Below are positions 52,197 to 61,922 of a stretch of DNA of 64,000 nucleotides, piece by piece. Each line of letters begins with the position of its first letter. The first letter of the stretch is position 1. The notes beneath the pieces are model-generated. The model saw only the letters and a program-made list of their open reading frames with translations, searched no databases and was not told the DNA's origin. Source of the DNA: Streptomyces griseoaurantiacus (GTDB lineage Bacteria > Actinomycetota > Actinomycetes > Streptomycetales > Streptomycetaceae); NCBI GenBank assembly GCA_014656015.1, contig BNBP01000003.1, forward strand, positions 62,001-126,000, in the 5' to 3' direction. The position numbers and the translations under genes are program-made.

Positions 52197-53090
52197 ATGG
52201 GCAGCCACACGGACTTCACGGACCCCGGGGACGCCTCGCACCGCAACGGTGACGCCCTCCCCGTCCCGACTCCCACCACCGCGGCCGGACGCGAGGGGCT
52301 GGAGGCGATCCTCGCCGGCCCCGGGCGGGCCGTCCTCGCCTTCGACTTCGACGGGACGCTCGCACCGATCGTCGCCGACCCCGAACAGGCCAGGCCCCAC
52401 CCCGACGCGGTGCCCGCCCTCGCCGCCCTCGCGCCGAAGGTGGCCTCGGTGGCCGTCGTCACCGGGCGCCCGGCGGGGGTCGCCGTCGCCCACGGAGGAT
52501 TCGCGGGGGTCGCCGGGCTCGAACACCTCGTGGTGCTCGGGCACTACGGCGCCGAGCGGTGGGAGGCGGTGACCGGGACGGTCACCGCGCCCGCCCCGCC
52601 CCCGGGGATCGCCGCCGTGCGGGCGGAGCTGCCGGGGGTGCTGGACGCCGTCGGGGCGTGGCGGGGGACCTGGGTGGAGGAGAAGGGCGGCCGGGCCGTC
52701 GCGGTCCACACCCGCCGGGCGGCCGACCCGCAGGCCGCGTTCGAGGCGCTGCGCGCCCCGCTGGCCGAGCTCGCGGCACGGCACGGACTGATCGTCGAAC
52801 CGGGGCGCATGGTCCTGGAGCTGCGACCGCCGGGGATGGACAAGGGGGTCGCGCTGTCGGAGTACGTGCGGGAGGTGGACGCCGGGGCGGTGCTGTACGC
52901 CGGCGACGACCTGGGGGACCTGCCCGCGTTCGCGGCGGTGGAGGGCCTGCGGGCGCAGGGGGTGCCGGGACTGCTGGTGTGCAGTGGCAGCGAGGAGGTC
53001 GCGGAGCTGGCGAAGCGGGCGGACCTCGTGGTCGACGGTCCGGCGGGCGTCGTCCGGTTGCTGCGGGCGATGGCGGCGCGGCTGGGGTAG
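52197..53090 (+). CDS. otsB: Trehalose-6-phosphate phosphatase
   Basis: 297 residues from ATG 52197. HAD-superfamily motifs: motif I VLAFDFDGTLAPIVADPEQA with nucleophile Asp, motif II VVTGRP, Lys region RPPGMDKGVALSEYVR, and acidic motif VLYAGDDLGDLPAFAAVEG. The cap domain (GHYGAERWEAVTG, RAVAVHTRRAADPQAAFEAL) fits trehalose phosphatases. It removes phosphate from trehalose-6-P to make trehalose, a spore and stress protectant. It converges on otsA, the preceding step, across a 13-bp hairpin terminator. Confidence 0.93.
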   Translation: MGSHTDFTDPGDASHRNGDALPVPTPTTAAGREGLEAILAGPGRAVLAFDFDGTLAPIVADPEQARPHPDAVPALAALAPKVASVAVVTGRPAGVAVAHGGFAGVAGLEHLVVLGHYGAERWEAVTGTVTAPAPPPGIAAVRAELPGVLDAVGAWRGTWVEEKGGRAVAVHTRRAADPQAAFEALRAPLAELAARHGLIVEPGRMVLELRPPGMDKGVALSEYVREVDAGAVLYAGDDLGDLPAFAAVEGLRAQGVPGLLVCSGSEEVAELAKRADLVVDGPAGVVRLLRAMAARLG

Positions 53091-53121
53091 GGGTGCGGGT
53101 GGTCCGCGGGCCCGGTGCGCG

Positions 53122-53152
53122 GGTCCCCGCGCCCTTCGGGGGCGCGGGGACC
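53122..53152. terminator. Bidirectional hairpin between otsB and otsA
   Basis: GGTCCCCGCGCCC (53122-53134) and GGGCGCGGGGACC (53140-53152) pair perfectly over 13 bases with loop ttcgg. It can end both convergent transcripts. Confidence 0.9.
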
Positions 53153-53157
53153 GGTGC

Positions 53158-54546
53158 TCAGCCCCGCAGGGCGTCGAGCTGGTCCAGGAACCAGCGGGAC
53201 GGGGGGAGGGCCGTGCCGGCGGCGGCGAGGCGCTTCGCGCGTTCGGCGCGCTCGTCCGGCGGCAGGGACAGGGCCTCGTGCAGTGCCTCGGCCGTGCCGA
53301 CCACGTCGTAGGGGTTGACCACGATCGCGTCCTCGCCCAGCTCCTCGTACGCCCCCGCCTCCCGCGAGAGCACCAGCGCGCACCCTTCGTCGGAGACGAG
53401 CGGCACCTCCTTGGCGACCAGGTTCATCCCGTCCCGCACGGGATTGACGAGCGCCACGTCGGCCAGCCGGTAGGCCGCGAGGGAGCGGGCGAAGTCGTCC
53501 TCGACGTGCATCAGCACCGGCGTCCAGCCGTCCGTGCCGAACCGGGCGTTGATCGTCTCGGCCACCCGCCGCACCTCGTCGGTGTACTCCCGGTAGACGG
53601 CGAGGTCCTGCCGGGAGGGGTAGGCGAAGGCCACGTGCACCACCCGCTCCCGCCATTCCGGGCGTGAGGCGAGCAGTTCCTCGTAGGCGAGGAGTCCGCG
53701 CACGATGTTCTTCGACAGTTCCGTCCGGTCGACCCGGACGATCGTCTTCCGGTCCGGGCCGATCTCCTCGCGCAGCACCGCCATCCGCTCGGCGACGTCG
53801 TCCTCGTGGGAGCGCGCGCGCAGGAAGTCGGCGTCCGCGCCGAGCCCGTGCACCCCGATCCGGGTCTCGCCGAGCCCGCCGACCAGCGCCTCGGCGCACG
53901 CGGTGAAGGCGTCCGCCCAGCGGTGGGTGAGGAAGCCGAGCCGGTCGGCGCCGAGCATGCCGCGCAGCACCTTCTCGGCGATGTCGTCGGGGAGCATCCG
54001 GAAGTAGTCGACCGGCGCCCAGGGGGTGTGCGAGAAGTGCGCGATGCGCAGGTCGGGGCGGAGTTCCCGGAGCATCCCCGGGACCAGGGTCAGGTGGTAG
54101 TCCTGGACCATCACGGCCGCGCCCTCGGCCGCCTCCTCGGCGAGCGCCTCGGCGAAGGCCCGGTTGTAGGTCTCGTAGGAGGCCCACTGCCGCCGGAACT
54201 CCTGGTCGAAGACGGGTTCGAGCGGGGTCTGGTACAGCATGTGGTGCACGAACCAGAGCACGGAGTTGGCGATCCCGTTGTACGCGTCCGAGTGCACCTC
54301 GGCCGGCACGTCCAGCATCCGTACGCCGTCCTCGCCGACCCCGCGCCGCACCGCCTCGCGGTCGCCCTCGTTCAGCGCCGAGCAGACCCACAGCGCGCCC
54401 GCGTCCGGCCCGATGGCCGAGAGTCCGGAGACCATTCCGCCACCGCCGCGTTTGGCGTGCAGCGCGCCGTCCTCCCCCGCGGTGTACGAGACGGGCCCCC
54501 GATTGGAGGCGAGCAGCACCTGAGCAGCACCGAACCTTGAAGCCAT
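53158..54546 (-). CDS. otsA: Trehalose-6-phosphate synthase
   Basis: 462 residues from ATG 54546 (GAGG upstream). GT20 family, GT-B fold: LLASNRGPVSYTAGEDGALH, RGGGGMVSGLSAIGPDAGAL (UDP-glucose loop), VMVQDYHLTLVPGMLRELRP, IAHFSHTPWAPVDYFRMLPD, IVRVDRTELSKNIVRGLLAY and LVNPVRDGMNLVAKEVPLVS with the nucleotide-sugar acidic residues. It joins UDP-glucose and glucose-6-phosphate in the cytoplasm. Together with otsB it gives a complete OtsAB pathway, arranged convergently rather than as an operon. Confidence 0.95.
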   Translation of the reverse strand: MASRFGAAQVLLASNRGPVSYTAGEDGALHAKRGGGGMVSGLSAIGPDAGALWVCSALNEGDREAVRRGVGEDGVRMLDVPAEVHSDAYNGIANSVLWFVHHMLYQTPLEPVFDQEFRRQWASYETYNRAFAEALAEEAAEGAAVMVQDYHLTLVPGMLRELRPDLRIAHFSHTPWAPVDYFRMLPDDIAEKVLRGMLGADRLGFLTHRWADAFTACAEALVGGLGETRIGVHGLGADADFLRARSHEDDVAERMAVLREEIGPDRKTIVRVDRTELSKNIVRGLLAYEELLASRPEWRERVVHVAFAYPSRQDLAVYREYTDEVRRVAETINARFGTDGWTPVLMHVEDDFARSLAAYRLADVALVNPVRDGMNLVAKEVPLVSDEGCALVLSREAGAYEELGEDAIVVNPYDVVGTAEALHEALSLPPDERAERAKRLAAAGTALPPSRWFLDQLDALRG

Positions 54547-54790
54547 ACGCCTCAACCTAGCCCGGCCCCCGAACCCTCAAACGTGCCCGGACACCACTCC
54601 GCATCGATTTCGTCACACGCCGTGTGGCCAGGAAGGCCGGAGCCGACCACGTCGTACGGCTCCGGGGCACCGGCGGCCGCGAGGCATCCTCCTGGGCGCC
54701 GGGCGAGAGGGTATGCGCCCAGGAGGAGGACGGCGGCACCCGCGTGGCGTTCACCGTGGCGCGCGACGGCCACGGCTGCTCGGGTCGCGG

Positions 54791-55735
54791 TCACGCCACC
54801 CTGCGGGCCGTGTACTCCGCGATCTCGGTCATCGGGGGGCGTTCCTCCGTGTCCACCGGGTGGGTGTGCGGCTCGAAGCCCTGCGGGCCGCGCTCGAACT
54901 GGGTGAGGGCGGGGCGCAGGAGGTGGCCCCGGGCCAGGCGGAGCTGGGCGGTGCGGTAGATCGCGGCGGCCATGCGGCCCAGCGCCTGGCCGTCCTGGTG
55001 GCGGTGGTGGCGCACGCCGACGTCGACCTGGGCGAGCGCGTCCAGGCCGACGGTGTGCAGCGCGTCCACCAGCATGCCGAGCTCGACGCCGTAGCCGACC
55101 GGGAAGGGGAGCCGTTCGAGCAGGGAGCGGCGGGCCGCGTACTCGCCGCCGAGCGGCTGGACGAAGCCGGCCAGCAGCGGCCAGTGCATGTTGAGCAGCG
55201 GCCGGGCCATCAGCTCGGTGACCCGGCCGCCCTGCCCGGCGACGCCGGCCAGCGGGCGGTCGTACATCGCCTTGACCAGGTGCACCTCGGGGTCGGTGAG
55301 GAGCGGGCCGACGATGCCGGTGACGAAGTCGGAGGAGAACTCGCGCAGGTCGGCGTCGACGAAGCACACCAGGTCGCCCCGCGTGACCATCAGCGAGCGC
55401 CACAGCACCTCGCCCTTGCCGGGCAGGGCCGGGATGCGCGGCAGTATCGTGTCGCGGTGCTCGACCCGGGCGCCCGCCGCCGCCGCCACCTCGGCGGTGC
55501 GGTCGGTGGAACCGGAGTCGACGACCACGATCTCGTCGACGAGCGGCACCCGCCGGACGAGGTCCCGGCGGATGGCCGTGACGATGGCGCCGACGGTCGC
55601 CTCCTCGTTCAACGCCGGGAGCACCACGCTGACCGACTGACCGGTGGCCCGCTTGGCGGCCATGACCTGCTGCAACGGGCGATCCGACAGGGACCACGAG
55701 CGTGCCTTCAGCCAATGCTCGACTTCCCTCAGCAC
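54791..55735 (-). CDS. gpgS: Glucosyl-3-phosphoglycerate synthase
   Basis: 314 residues from GTG 55735. GT-A fold, family 81: SVVLPALNEEATVGAIVTAI, LVDEIVVVDSGSTDRTAEVA, LPGKGEVLWRSLMVTRGDLV and the metal DxD in VCFVDADLREF, followed by LNMHWPLLAGFVQPLGGEYA and GYGVELGMLVDAL. It transfers glucose to 3-phosphoglycerate, the first step to glucosylglycerate, a compatible solute and methylglucose polysaccharide precursor. It lies beside otsA on the same strand, so osmolyte genes cluster here. The 240-bp gap to otsA holds no clear gene. Confidence 0.92.
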   Translation of the reverse strand: MLREVEHWLKARSWSLSDRPLQQVMAAKRATGQSVSVVLPALNEEATVGAIVTAIRRDLVRRVPLVDEIVVVDSGSTDRTAEVAAAAGARVEHRDTILPRIPALPGKGEVLWRSLMVTRGDLVCFVDADLREFSSDFVTGIVGPLLTDPEVHLVKAMYDRPLAGVAGQGGRVTELMARPLLNMHWPLLAGFVQPLGGEYAARRSLLERLPFPVGYGVELGMLVDALHTVGLDALAQVDVGVRHHRHQDGQALGRMAAAIYRTAQLRLARGHLLRPALTQFERGPQGFEPHTHPVDTEERPPMTEIAEYTARRVA

Positions 55736-55868
55736 GGTCGGCGGCTCCTTTGTGATCCATCTCGCGGTACGGACGACTCTCTCAAGTGTCCTGGCCTTCG
55801 GTTACAGTCTTGAACAACGCAGGTGACCGTCGCATGCCGGGGGTCACGGGCGTCACAACCGAATACCG

Positions 55869-56027
55869 CTCATCCAGAGGGGCAGAGGGAAACGGCCCGA
55901 TGAAGCCCCGGCAACCCTCCAGCCGGCACTCGTAGATCGCTGGTCATCGTCGATCACTCCGCGAGGCTCCCGGCTAGGGAAGGTGCCAAATCCGTCTCAC
56001 GGCGAGATGCGTCGTGAGGAAGATGAG
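55869..56027 (+). ncRNA. SAM-I (S-box) riboswitch
   Basis: P1 pairs CTCATC (55869-55874) with GATGAG (56022-56027). Between them are the hallmark segments CAGAGGGGCAGAGGGA, GGCCCGATGAAGCC, CGGCAACC and GGTGCCAAATCC of the SAM-binding core, then a stem-loop with GCGAGATGCGTCGTG before GGAAGATGAG. The order agrees with the SAM-I family. It ends 20 bases before the ATG of the downstream gene, so control is probably translational, with P1 or the following purine-rich sequence sequestering the ribosome-binding site. Confidence 0.92.
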
Positions 56028-56047
56028 GAGAAAGGGCCTCGCCTCAC

Positions 56048-57349
56048 ATGGTTGTGCAGACTGTCGCAGACACCACCGACTCCACCCCCTCTGCCGCGGG
56101 TTCCGTCGATCTCGGCCCCGCCACCGCGCTGAGCTGTCGCGAATGCGGCCACCGGGTGCCGCTCGGTCCGGTATTCGCCTGCGAGGAGTGTTTCGGGCCG
56201 CTCGAGATCGCCTACGACTTCTCGGGCCACGACACCGAGGAACTGCGCCGGAGCATCGAGTCCGGCCCCGCGAACATCTGGCGGTACGCCCCGCTGCTGC
56301 CCGTCCCGGCGGACGTGGCGACGAAGCCGAACATCAATCCCGGCTGGACCAAGCTCGTCAAGGCCGACAACCTCGCCCGTGAACTCGGCGTCACCGGCGG
56401 GCTGTACGTGAAGGACGACTCAGGCAACCCGACGCACTCCTTCAAGGACCGCGTCGTCGCCCAGGCCATCGAGGCCGCCCGCGCCTTCGGCTTCACCACC
56501 CTGTCCTGCTCCTCCACCGGCAACCTGGCCGGCGCGGTGGGTGCCGCCGCCGCCCGGGCCGGCTTCCGTTCCTGCGTGTTCATCCCGCACGACCTGGAGC
56601 AGGGCAAGGTCGTCATGGCGGCCGTCTACGGCGGCGAACTCGTCGGCATCGAGGGCAACTACGACGACGTGAACCGTTTCTGCTCCGAGCTGATCGGCGA
56701 CCCGGCGGGCGAGGGCTGGGGCTTCGTCAACGTCAACCTGCGGCCGTACTACGCCGAGGGCTCCAAGACGCTGGCGTACGAGATCTGCGAGCAGCTCGGC
56801 TGGCGACTGCCCGACCAGCTCGTGGTGCCGATCGCCTCCGGCTCCCAGCTCACGAAGATCGACAAGGGGCTGCGGGAGCTGATCGAGCTGGGTCTGGTGG
56901 AGGACAAGCCGTACAAGATCTTCGGTGCCCAGGCCGAGGGCTGCTCGCCGGTGTCGACCGCGTTCAAGGCGGGCCACGACGTCGTGCGGCCGCAGAAGCC
57001 GGACACGATCGCCAAGTCCCTCGCGATCGGCAACCCGGCCGACGGCCCCTACGTCCTGGACATCGCGCGCCGCACGGGCGGCGTCGTGGAGGACGTGAAC
57101 GACGAGCAGATCGTCGACGCGATCAAGCTGCTCGCCCGGACCGAGGGCATCTTCGCGGAGACCGCGGGCGGGGTGACGGTGGGCGTCACCCGCAAGCTCA
57201 TCGAGGCCGGGGTGCTCGACCCCTCGCTGACGACCGTCGTCCTGAACACCGGTGACGGCCTCAAGACGCTGGACGCGGTGGCGGGCACCGGGCTGACCGC
57301 GACGATCCGGCCGTCCCTGGACTCCTTCCGGGAGGCGGGGCTCGCGTAG
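56048..57349 (+). CDS. thrC: Threonine-synthase-like PLP enzyme under SAM riboswitch
   Basis: 433 residues. An N-terminal zinc-ribbon-like pair (LSCRECGHRVPLGPVFACEE with CFGPLE) precedes the fold-type II PLP core: PLP Lys in GNPTHSFKDRVVAQAIEAAR, phosphate loop CSSTGNLAGAVGAAAARAGF, VPIASGSQLTKIDKGLRELI and TAGGVTVGVTRKLIEAGVL. This is the threonine synthase family (O-phosphohomoserine lyase). However, expression is under a SAM riboswitch and a MoaD/ThiS-like sulfur carrier gene follows, both pointing to homocysteine/methionine synthesis from O-phosphohomoserine. The gene symbol is therefore by family only. The C-terminal codons start a tandem repeat. Confidence 0.85.
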   Translation: MVVQTVADTTDSTPSAAGSVDLGPATALSCRECGHRVPLGPVFACEECFGPLEIAYDFSGHDTEELRRSIESGPANIWRYAPLLPVPADVATKPNINPGWTKLVKADNLARELGVTGGLYVKDDSGNPTHSFKDRVVAQAIEAARAFGFTTLSCSSTGNLAGAVGAAAARAGFRSCVFIPHDLEQGKVVMAAVYGGELVGIEGNYDDVNRFCSELIGDPAGEGWGFVNVNLRPYYAEGSKTLAYEICEQLGWRLPDQLVVPIASGSQLTKIDKGLRELIELGLVEDKPYKIFGAQAEGCSPVSTAFKAGHDVVRPQKPDTIAKSLAIGNPADGPYVLDIARRTGGVVEDVNDEQIVDAIKLLARTEGIFAETAGGVTVGVTRKLIEAGVLDPSLTTVVLNTGDGLKTLDAVAGTGLTATIRPSLDSFREAGLA

Positions 57350-57420
57350 CCCGGCCTCCTTCCGGGAGGCGGCTGGGGCAGCCCGGCCTCCTTCCGGGAG
57401 GCGGCTCGGGCAGCCGGTCC
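57322..57420. repeat. Three tandem copies of the 3' end of the thrC-like gene
   Basis: CTCCTTCCGGGAGGCGG begins at 57322 (coding, SFREAG), 57356 and 57388, periods 34 and 32. Each copy can form GCCTCC/GGAGGC hairpins, so the array may act as a terminator or spacer. Confidence 0.9.
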
Positions 57421-57526
57421 CGGGCGGCCCCGCCCGGCCCCGGCACCTCCCGCCCCCGCTTCTCCCGCGCACGCGCCCCTACCGAGCACCTGAGCACCTC
57501 GCACCCGACCGGAGGTCATCACCCCC

Positions 57527-57802
57527 ATGAGCGTCACCGTTCGCATCCCCACCATCCTGCGCACCTACACCGGCGGCAAGGCCGAGGTCAGCGCCGAGGG
57601 CACGACCCTCGGCGAGGTCATCGCGGACCTGGAGAAGAACCACACCGGGATCGCCGCCCGGGTCCTGGACGACCAGGGCAAGCTGCGCCGCTTCGTCAAC
57701 GTGTACGTCAACGACGACGACGTCCGCTTCGAGCAGGGGCTCGACACGGCGACGCCCGAGGGTGCCGGCGTCTCGATCATTCCCGCGGTCGCCGGCGGCT
57801 GA
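57527..57802 (+). CDS. MoaD/ThiS-family sulfur carrier protein
   Basis: 91 residues: a ubiquitin-like beta-grasp (SVTVRIPTILRTYTGGKAEV, AEGTTLGEVIADLEKNHTGI, LRRFVNVYVNDDDVRFEQGL) ending VSIIPAVAGG. The C-terminal Gly-Gly is needed for thiocarboxylation by a MoeZ/ThiF-type activator. The strand FVNVYVNDDDVR and length match the CysO/MoaD-like group. It follows the SAM-riboswitch-controlled PLP gene across 177 bases with a repeat array and is probably its sulfur donor. No protease (Mec) gene is adjacent. Confidence 0.88.
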   Translation: MSVTVRIPTILRTYTGGKAEVSAEGTTLGEVIADLEKNHTGIAARVLDDQGKLRRFVNVYVNDDDVRFEQGLDTATPEGAGVSIIPAVAGG

Positions 57803-57860
57803 GTCCGGCACCGGACGGCTTCCGCTTACCTTCGGTAATGCCGATCACCGCGCGTATATC

Positions 57861-57899
57861 GAATTGCCCCCTCCGTGAGAGAAGCGGAGGGGGCAATTC
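57861..57899 (+). terminator. Strong terminator after the sulfur carrier gene
   Basis: GAATTGCCCCCTCCG (57861-57875) pairs perfectly with CGGAGGGGGCAATTC (57885-57899), 15 bp, followed by TGC. It ends the thrC-like/sulfur-carrier unit. Confidence 0.9.
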
Positions 57900-58252
57900 T
57901 GCAGGGTTGAACGCGGTACAGTTGGGGAACGCGCCCCGGATTTCTGAGACCGGGCGAAGGCGATCATGCCGCGCTTCCGACAAGAAGTAGCCAAAGTGCG
58001 CAGGGCTTTTGTGACTAATGCGCCTTTTGTGCGGCCCGACTTGCCCTGAATTCGAGCGAATTCTCCGTACATTCCCGACCGGTCGTGCCCAGATTTCTCG
58101 TCCGATTGACCTGTTGCAGACGGCAGTTGGACAGATACATTCAGCCGCGGTCGACGCGTTCCGGCGCACGCCCCCAACCGTTGGGGGGTGAGGTCTGACC
58201 CGGATTCGCGAAGTGCGGATCCGTGCAAGGGCCAGTAATAGGGGAGTTAGGC
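57900..58252. other. Promoter and leader of the cold-shock gene
   Basis: About 350 bases without a gene, less G+C-rich than average (for example ttgccctgaattcgagcg at about 58040). A long untranslated leader is typical of cold-shock genes. No specific promoter was assigned. Confidence 0.45.
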
Positions 58253-58456
58253 ATGGCTCAGGGCACCGTCAAGTGGTTCAACGCGGAGAAGGGGTACGGC
58301 TTCATCGCGGTCGACGGTGGTGCGGATGTGTTCGTCCACTACAGCGCGATCCAGATGGACGGTTACCGCACTCTGGAAGAGGGCCAGCGGGTCGAGTTCG
58401 AGATCTCGCAGGGTCAGAAGGGGCCGCAGGCGGACATGGTCCGCGTTGCCGGCTGA
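58253..58456 (+). CDS. Cold-shock protein (CspA family)
   Basis: 67 residues from ATG 58253, with GGGGAGTTAGGC upstream. One OB-fold cold-shock domain: RNP1 in [18 protein letters not shown]2 in [16 protein letters not shown], start [10 protein letters not shown]. It binds single-stranded RNA and DNA as an RNA chaperone. Several paralogues exist in Streptomyces; this resembles the scoF-type gene beside groEL. Monocistronic, between two strong terminators. Confidence 0.97.
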   Translation: MAQGTVKWFNAEKGYGFIAVDGGADVFVHYSAIQMDGYRTLEEGQRVEFEISQGQKGPQADMVRVAG

Positions 58457-58487
58457 CGCGCGCGCCGACTGAAAGTTCGACGTGAAC

Positions 58488-58527
58488 GAAGGGCTCGTGG
58501 GCACCGTCGGGTGCCCGCGGGCCCTTC
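58488..58527 (+). terminator. Hairpin after the cold-shock gene
   Basis: 58488-58505 pairs with 58510-58527 over 18 positions, including two G-U pairs, loop gtcg. It separates the cold-shock and groEL units. Confidence 0.9.
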
Positions 58528-58554
58528 GGTCTGTCCGGGTTCGGCGGGATGGCG

Positions 58555-58581
58555 CTTGCACTCTCGGGGGGTGAGTGCTAA
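58555..58581. promoter_or_regulatory. CIRCE operator 1 (HrcA site) of groEL
   Basis: CTTGCACTC, nine bases, GAGTGCTAA: the right half is perfect and the left half has two differences from TTAGCACTC-N9-GAGTGCTAA. Confidence 0.8.
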
Positions 58582-58590
58582 TCATTGGCG

Positions 58591-58617
58591 TTAGCACTCA
58601 CAAGGTGAGAGTGACAA
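58591..58617. promoter_or_regulatory. CIRCE operator 2 (HrcA site) of groEL
   Basis: TTAGCACTC, nine bases (acaaggtga), GAGTGACAA: the left half is perfect and the right half has two differences from consensus. It lies nine bases after CIRCE 1; the inner halves also form a perfect inverted repeat. Confidence 0.8.
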
Positions 58618-58636
58618 CGAAGGACCGGGTCGGTGA

Positions 58637-60364
<1,728 letters not shown>

Positions 60365-60457
60365 TCCTCCCCGGGCCCGGCCTCCCGCCGGGCCCACCGA
60401 GGATCGGACGCGAGTCCGTGACGCGCCGGCGCACGCCGACGCACGAGTGCGACAGAG

Positions 60458-60487
60458 GGCGGCACTCCCCGTACGGGGGGTGCCGCC
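60458..60487 (+). terminator. Terminator after groEL
   Basis: GGCGGCACTCCCCG and CGGGGGGTGCCGCC form a 13-14-bp stem with a two- to four-base loop (gtac), followed by TTT. Confidence 0.88.
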
Positions 60488-60658
60488 TTTCGGCGTGCCC
60501 GGCGCGCGGGGAGTCAGCGCTCACAGCCTTCGGGAGGCGGGGGTCACATTCCCGGGGCGGACGGGAATGCGATCGCTGTACAGGGCATTGATCTGGGGGA
60601 CGCGTTGCATGCGCGTGCACATACTGACCGGTTGTTCCCACGCCCCCCTGGAGCCCGT

Positions 60659-61807
60659 ATGACCGCCCCCGCCGACCTCCCCACCGGTGCGGACGCCCCC
60701 GCCTCCCGTGCCGCGAGCATCCTCTCCCGGCCCGTCGCGCTGAACGGCCTGACCGTCCCCAACCGCATCGCGATGGCGCCGATGACCCGCATGTTCTCCC
60801 CGGGCGGCGTCCCCGGCGAGGACGTGCTCTCGTACTACGCGCGCCGGGCCGCCGCGGGCGTCGGGCTGATCGTGACCGAGGGCACCTACGTCGGCCACGC
60901 CTCGGCCGGACTCAGCGACCGCGTCCCCCGGTTCCACGGCGAGGAGCAGCTCGCGGGCTGGGCGAAGGTCGCCGAGGCGGTGCACGCGGCGGGCGGCACG
61001 ATCGTGCCGCAGCTCTGGCACGTCGGCATGGTCCGCGAGCAGGGCCGGCCGCCCTTCCCCGAGGCCCCCGCCGTCGGCCCCTCCGGTCTGCGCGTCGGCG
61101 AGGAGGAGGCCACCGGCCGGGCGATGACCCGGCAGGACCTGGACGACGTCATCGGCGCCTTCGCCGAGGCGGCCGCCGCCGCGGAGCGCATCGGCTTCGA
61201 CGGTGTCGAGCTGCACGGCGCGCACGGCTACCTCATCGACCAGTTCCTGTGGGCGGGCACCAACCGCCGCACCGACGCCTACGGCGGCGACGCGGTGGCC
61301 CGCGCGAGGTTCGCGGTGGAGATCGTCGAGGCGGTGCGGGCACGGGTCTCGCCCGAGTTCCCGGTGATCTTCCGCTTCTCGCAGTGGAAGGGCGACAGGT
61401 ACGACGCGCGGCTCGCCGAGACCCCCCAGGAGCTGGAGGCGATCCTCACGCCGCTCGCCGAGGCCGGGGTGGACGCCTTCCACGCCTCCACCCGGCGCTA
61501 CTGGCTGCCCGAGTTCGAGGGCTCGGACCTCAACCTCGCGGGCTGGTCGAAGAAGCTCACCGGCCGCCCGGCCCTCACCGTCGGCTCGGTCGGCCTCGAC
61601 GGAGACTTCAACCGCTCCTTCAGCGGCGAGGGCGCGCCCGTGCGGAACATCGACGAACTCCTCGACCGCATGGAGCGCGAGGAGTTCGACCTCGTCGCCG
61701 TCGGCCGCGCGCTGCTCCAGGACCCCGAGTGGGCGCGGAAGGTGCTGGAGGGCCGCTTCGGGGAACTGGCCCCCTACGACGCGGCCTCGGCGAAGAAGCT
61801 GCTCTGA
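60659..61807 (+). CDS. NADH:flavin oxidoreductase (Old Yellow Enzyme family)
   Basis: 382 residues from ATG 60659 (GGAG upstream). TIM-barrel OYE features: LTVPNRIAMAPMTRMFSPGG, IVPQLWHVGMVREQGRPPFP, GFDGVELHGAHGYLIDQFLW with the substrate-binding His pair, TDAYGGDAVARARFAVEIVE (conserved Arg/Gly) and DLVAVGRALLQDPEWARKVL (FMN phosphate site). It probably reduces activated alkenes or related xenobiotics with NAD(P)H; the physiological substrate is unknown. Its stop is followed by short imperfect repeats (gcgagcgatgcgg; gacgacgggggcggg). Confidence 0.92.
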   Translation: MTAPADLPTGADAPASRAASILSRPVALNGLTVPNRIAMAPMTRMFSPGGVPGEDVLSYYARRAAAGVGLIVTEGTYVGHASAGLSDRVPRFHGEEQLAGWAKVAEAVHAAGGTIVPQLWHVGMVREQGRPPFPEAPAVGPSGLRVGEEEATGRAMTRQDLDDVIGAFAEAAAAAERIGFDGVELHGAHGYLIDQFLWAGTNRRTDAYGGDAVARARFAVEIVEAVRARVSPEFPVIFRFSQWKGDRYDARLAETPQELEAILTPLAEAGVDAFHASTRRYWLPEFEGSDLNLAGWSKKLTGRPALTVGSVGLDGDFNRSFSGEGAPVRNIDELLDRMEREEFDLVAVGRALLQDPEWARKVLEGRFGELAPYDAASAKKLL

Positions 61808-61922
61808 CGGCGGGCGACTCGGCGAGCGATGCGGCGAGCGATGCTGCGGGGGCCGGGACGACGGGGGCGGGCGACGGCGACCGGTCCGGGACGACGGGGG
61901 CGGGCGGCCGGTCCGGGACCGG
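61808..61922. repeat. Short imperfect repeats after the OYE gene
   Basis: gcgagcgatgc occurs twice in tandem near 61824 and 61836; gacgacgggggcgggcg occurs twice (near 61858 and 61891). They lie between convergent genes. Confidence 0.7.

Noticed and set aside
54556..54790. Open frames between otsA and gpgS on both strands
   Set aside because: Short, no family resemblance, no convincing ribosome-binding site; may be remnants but cannot be supported.
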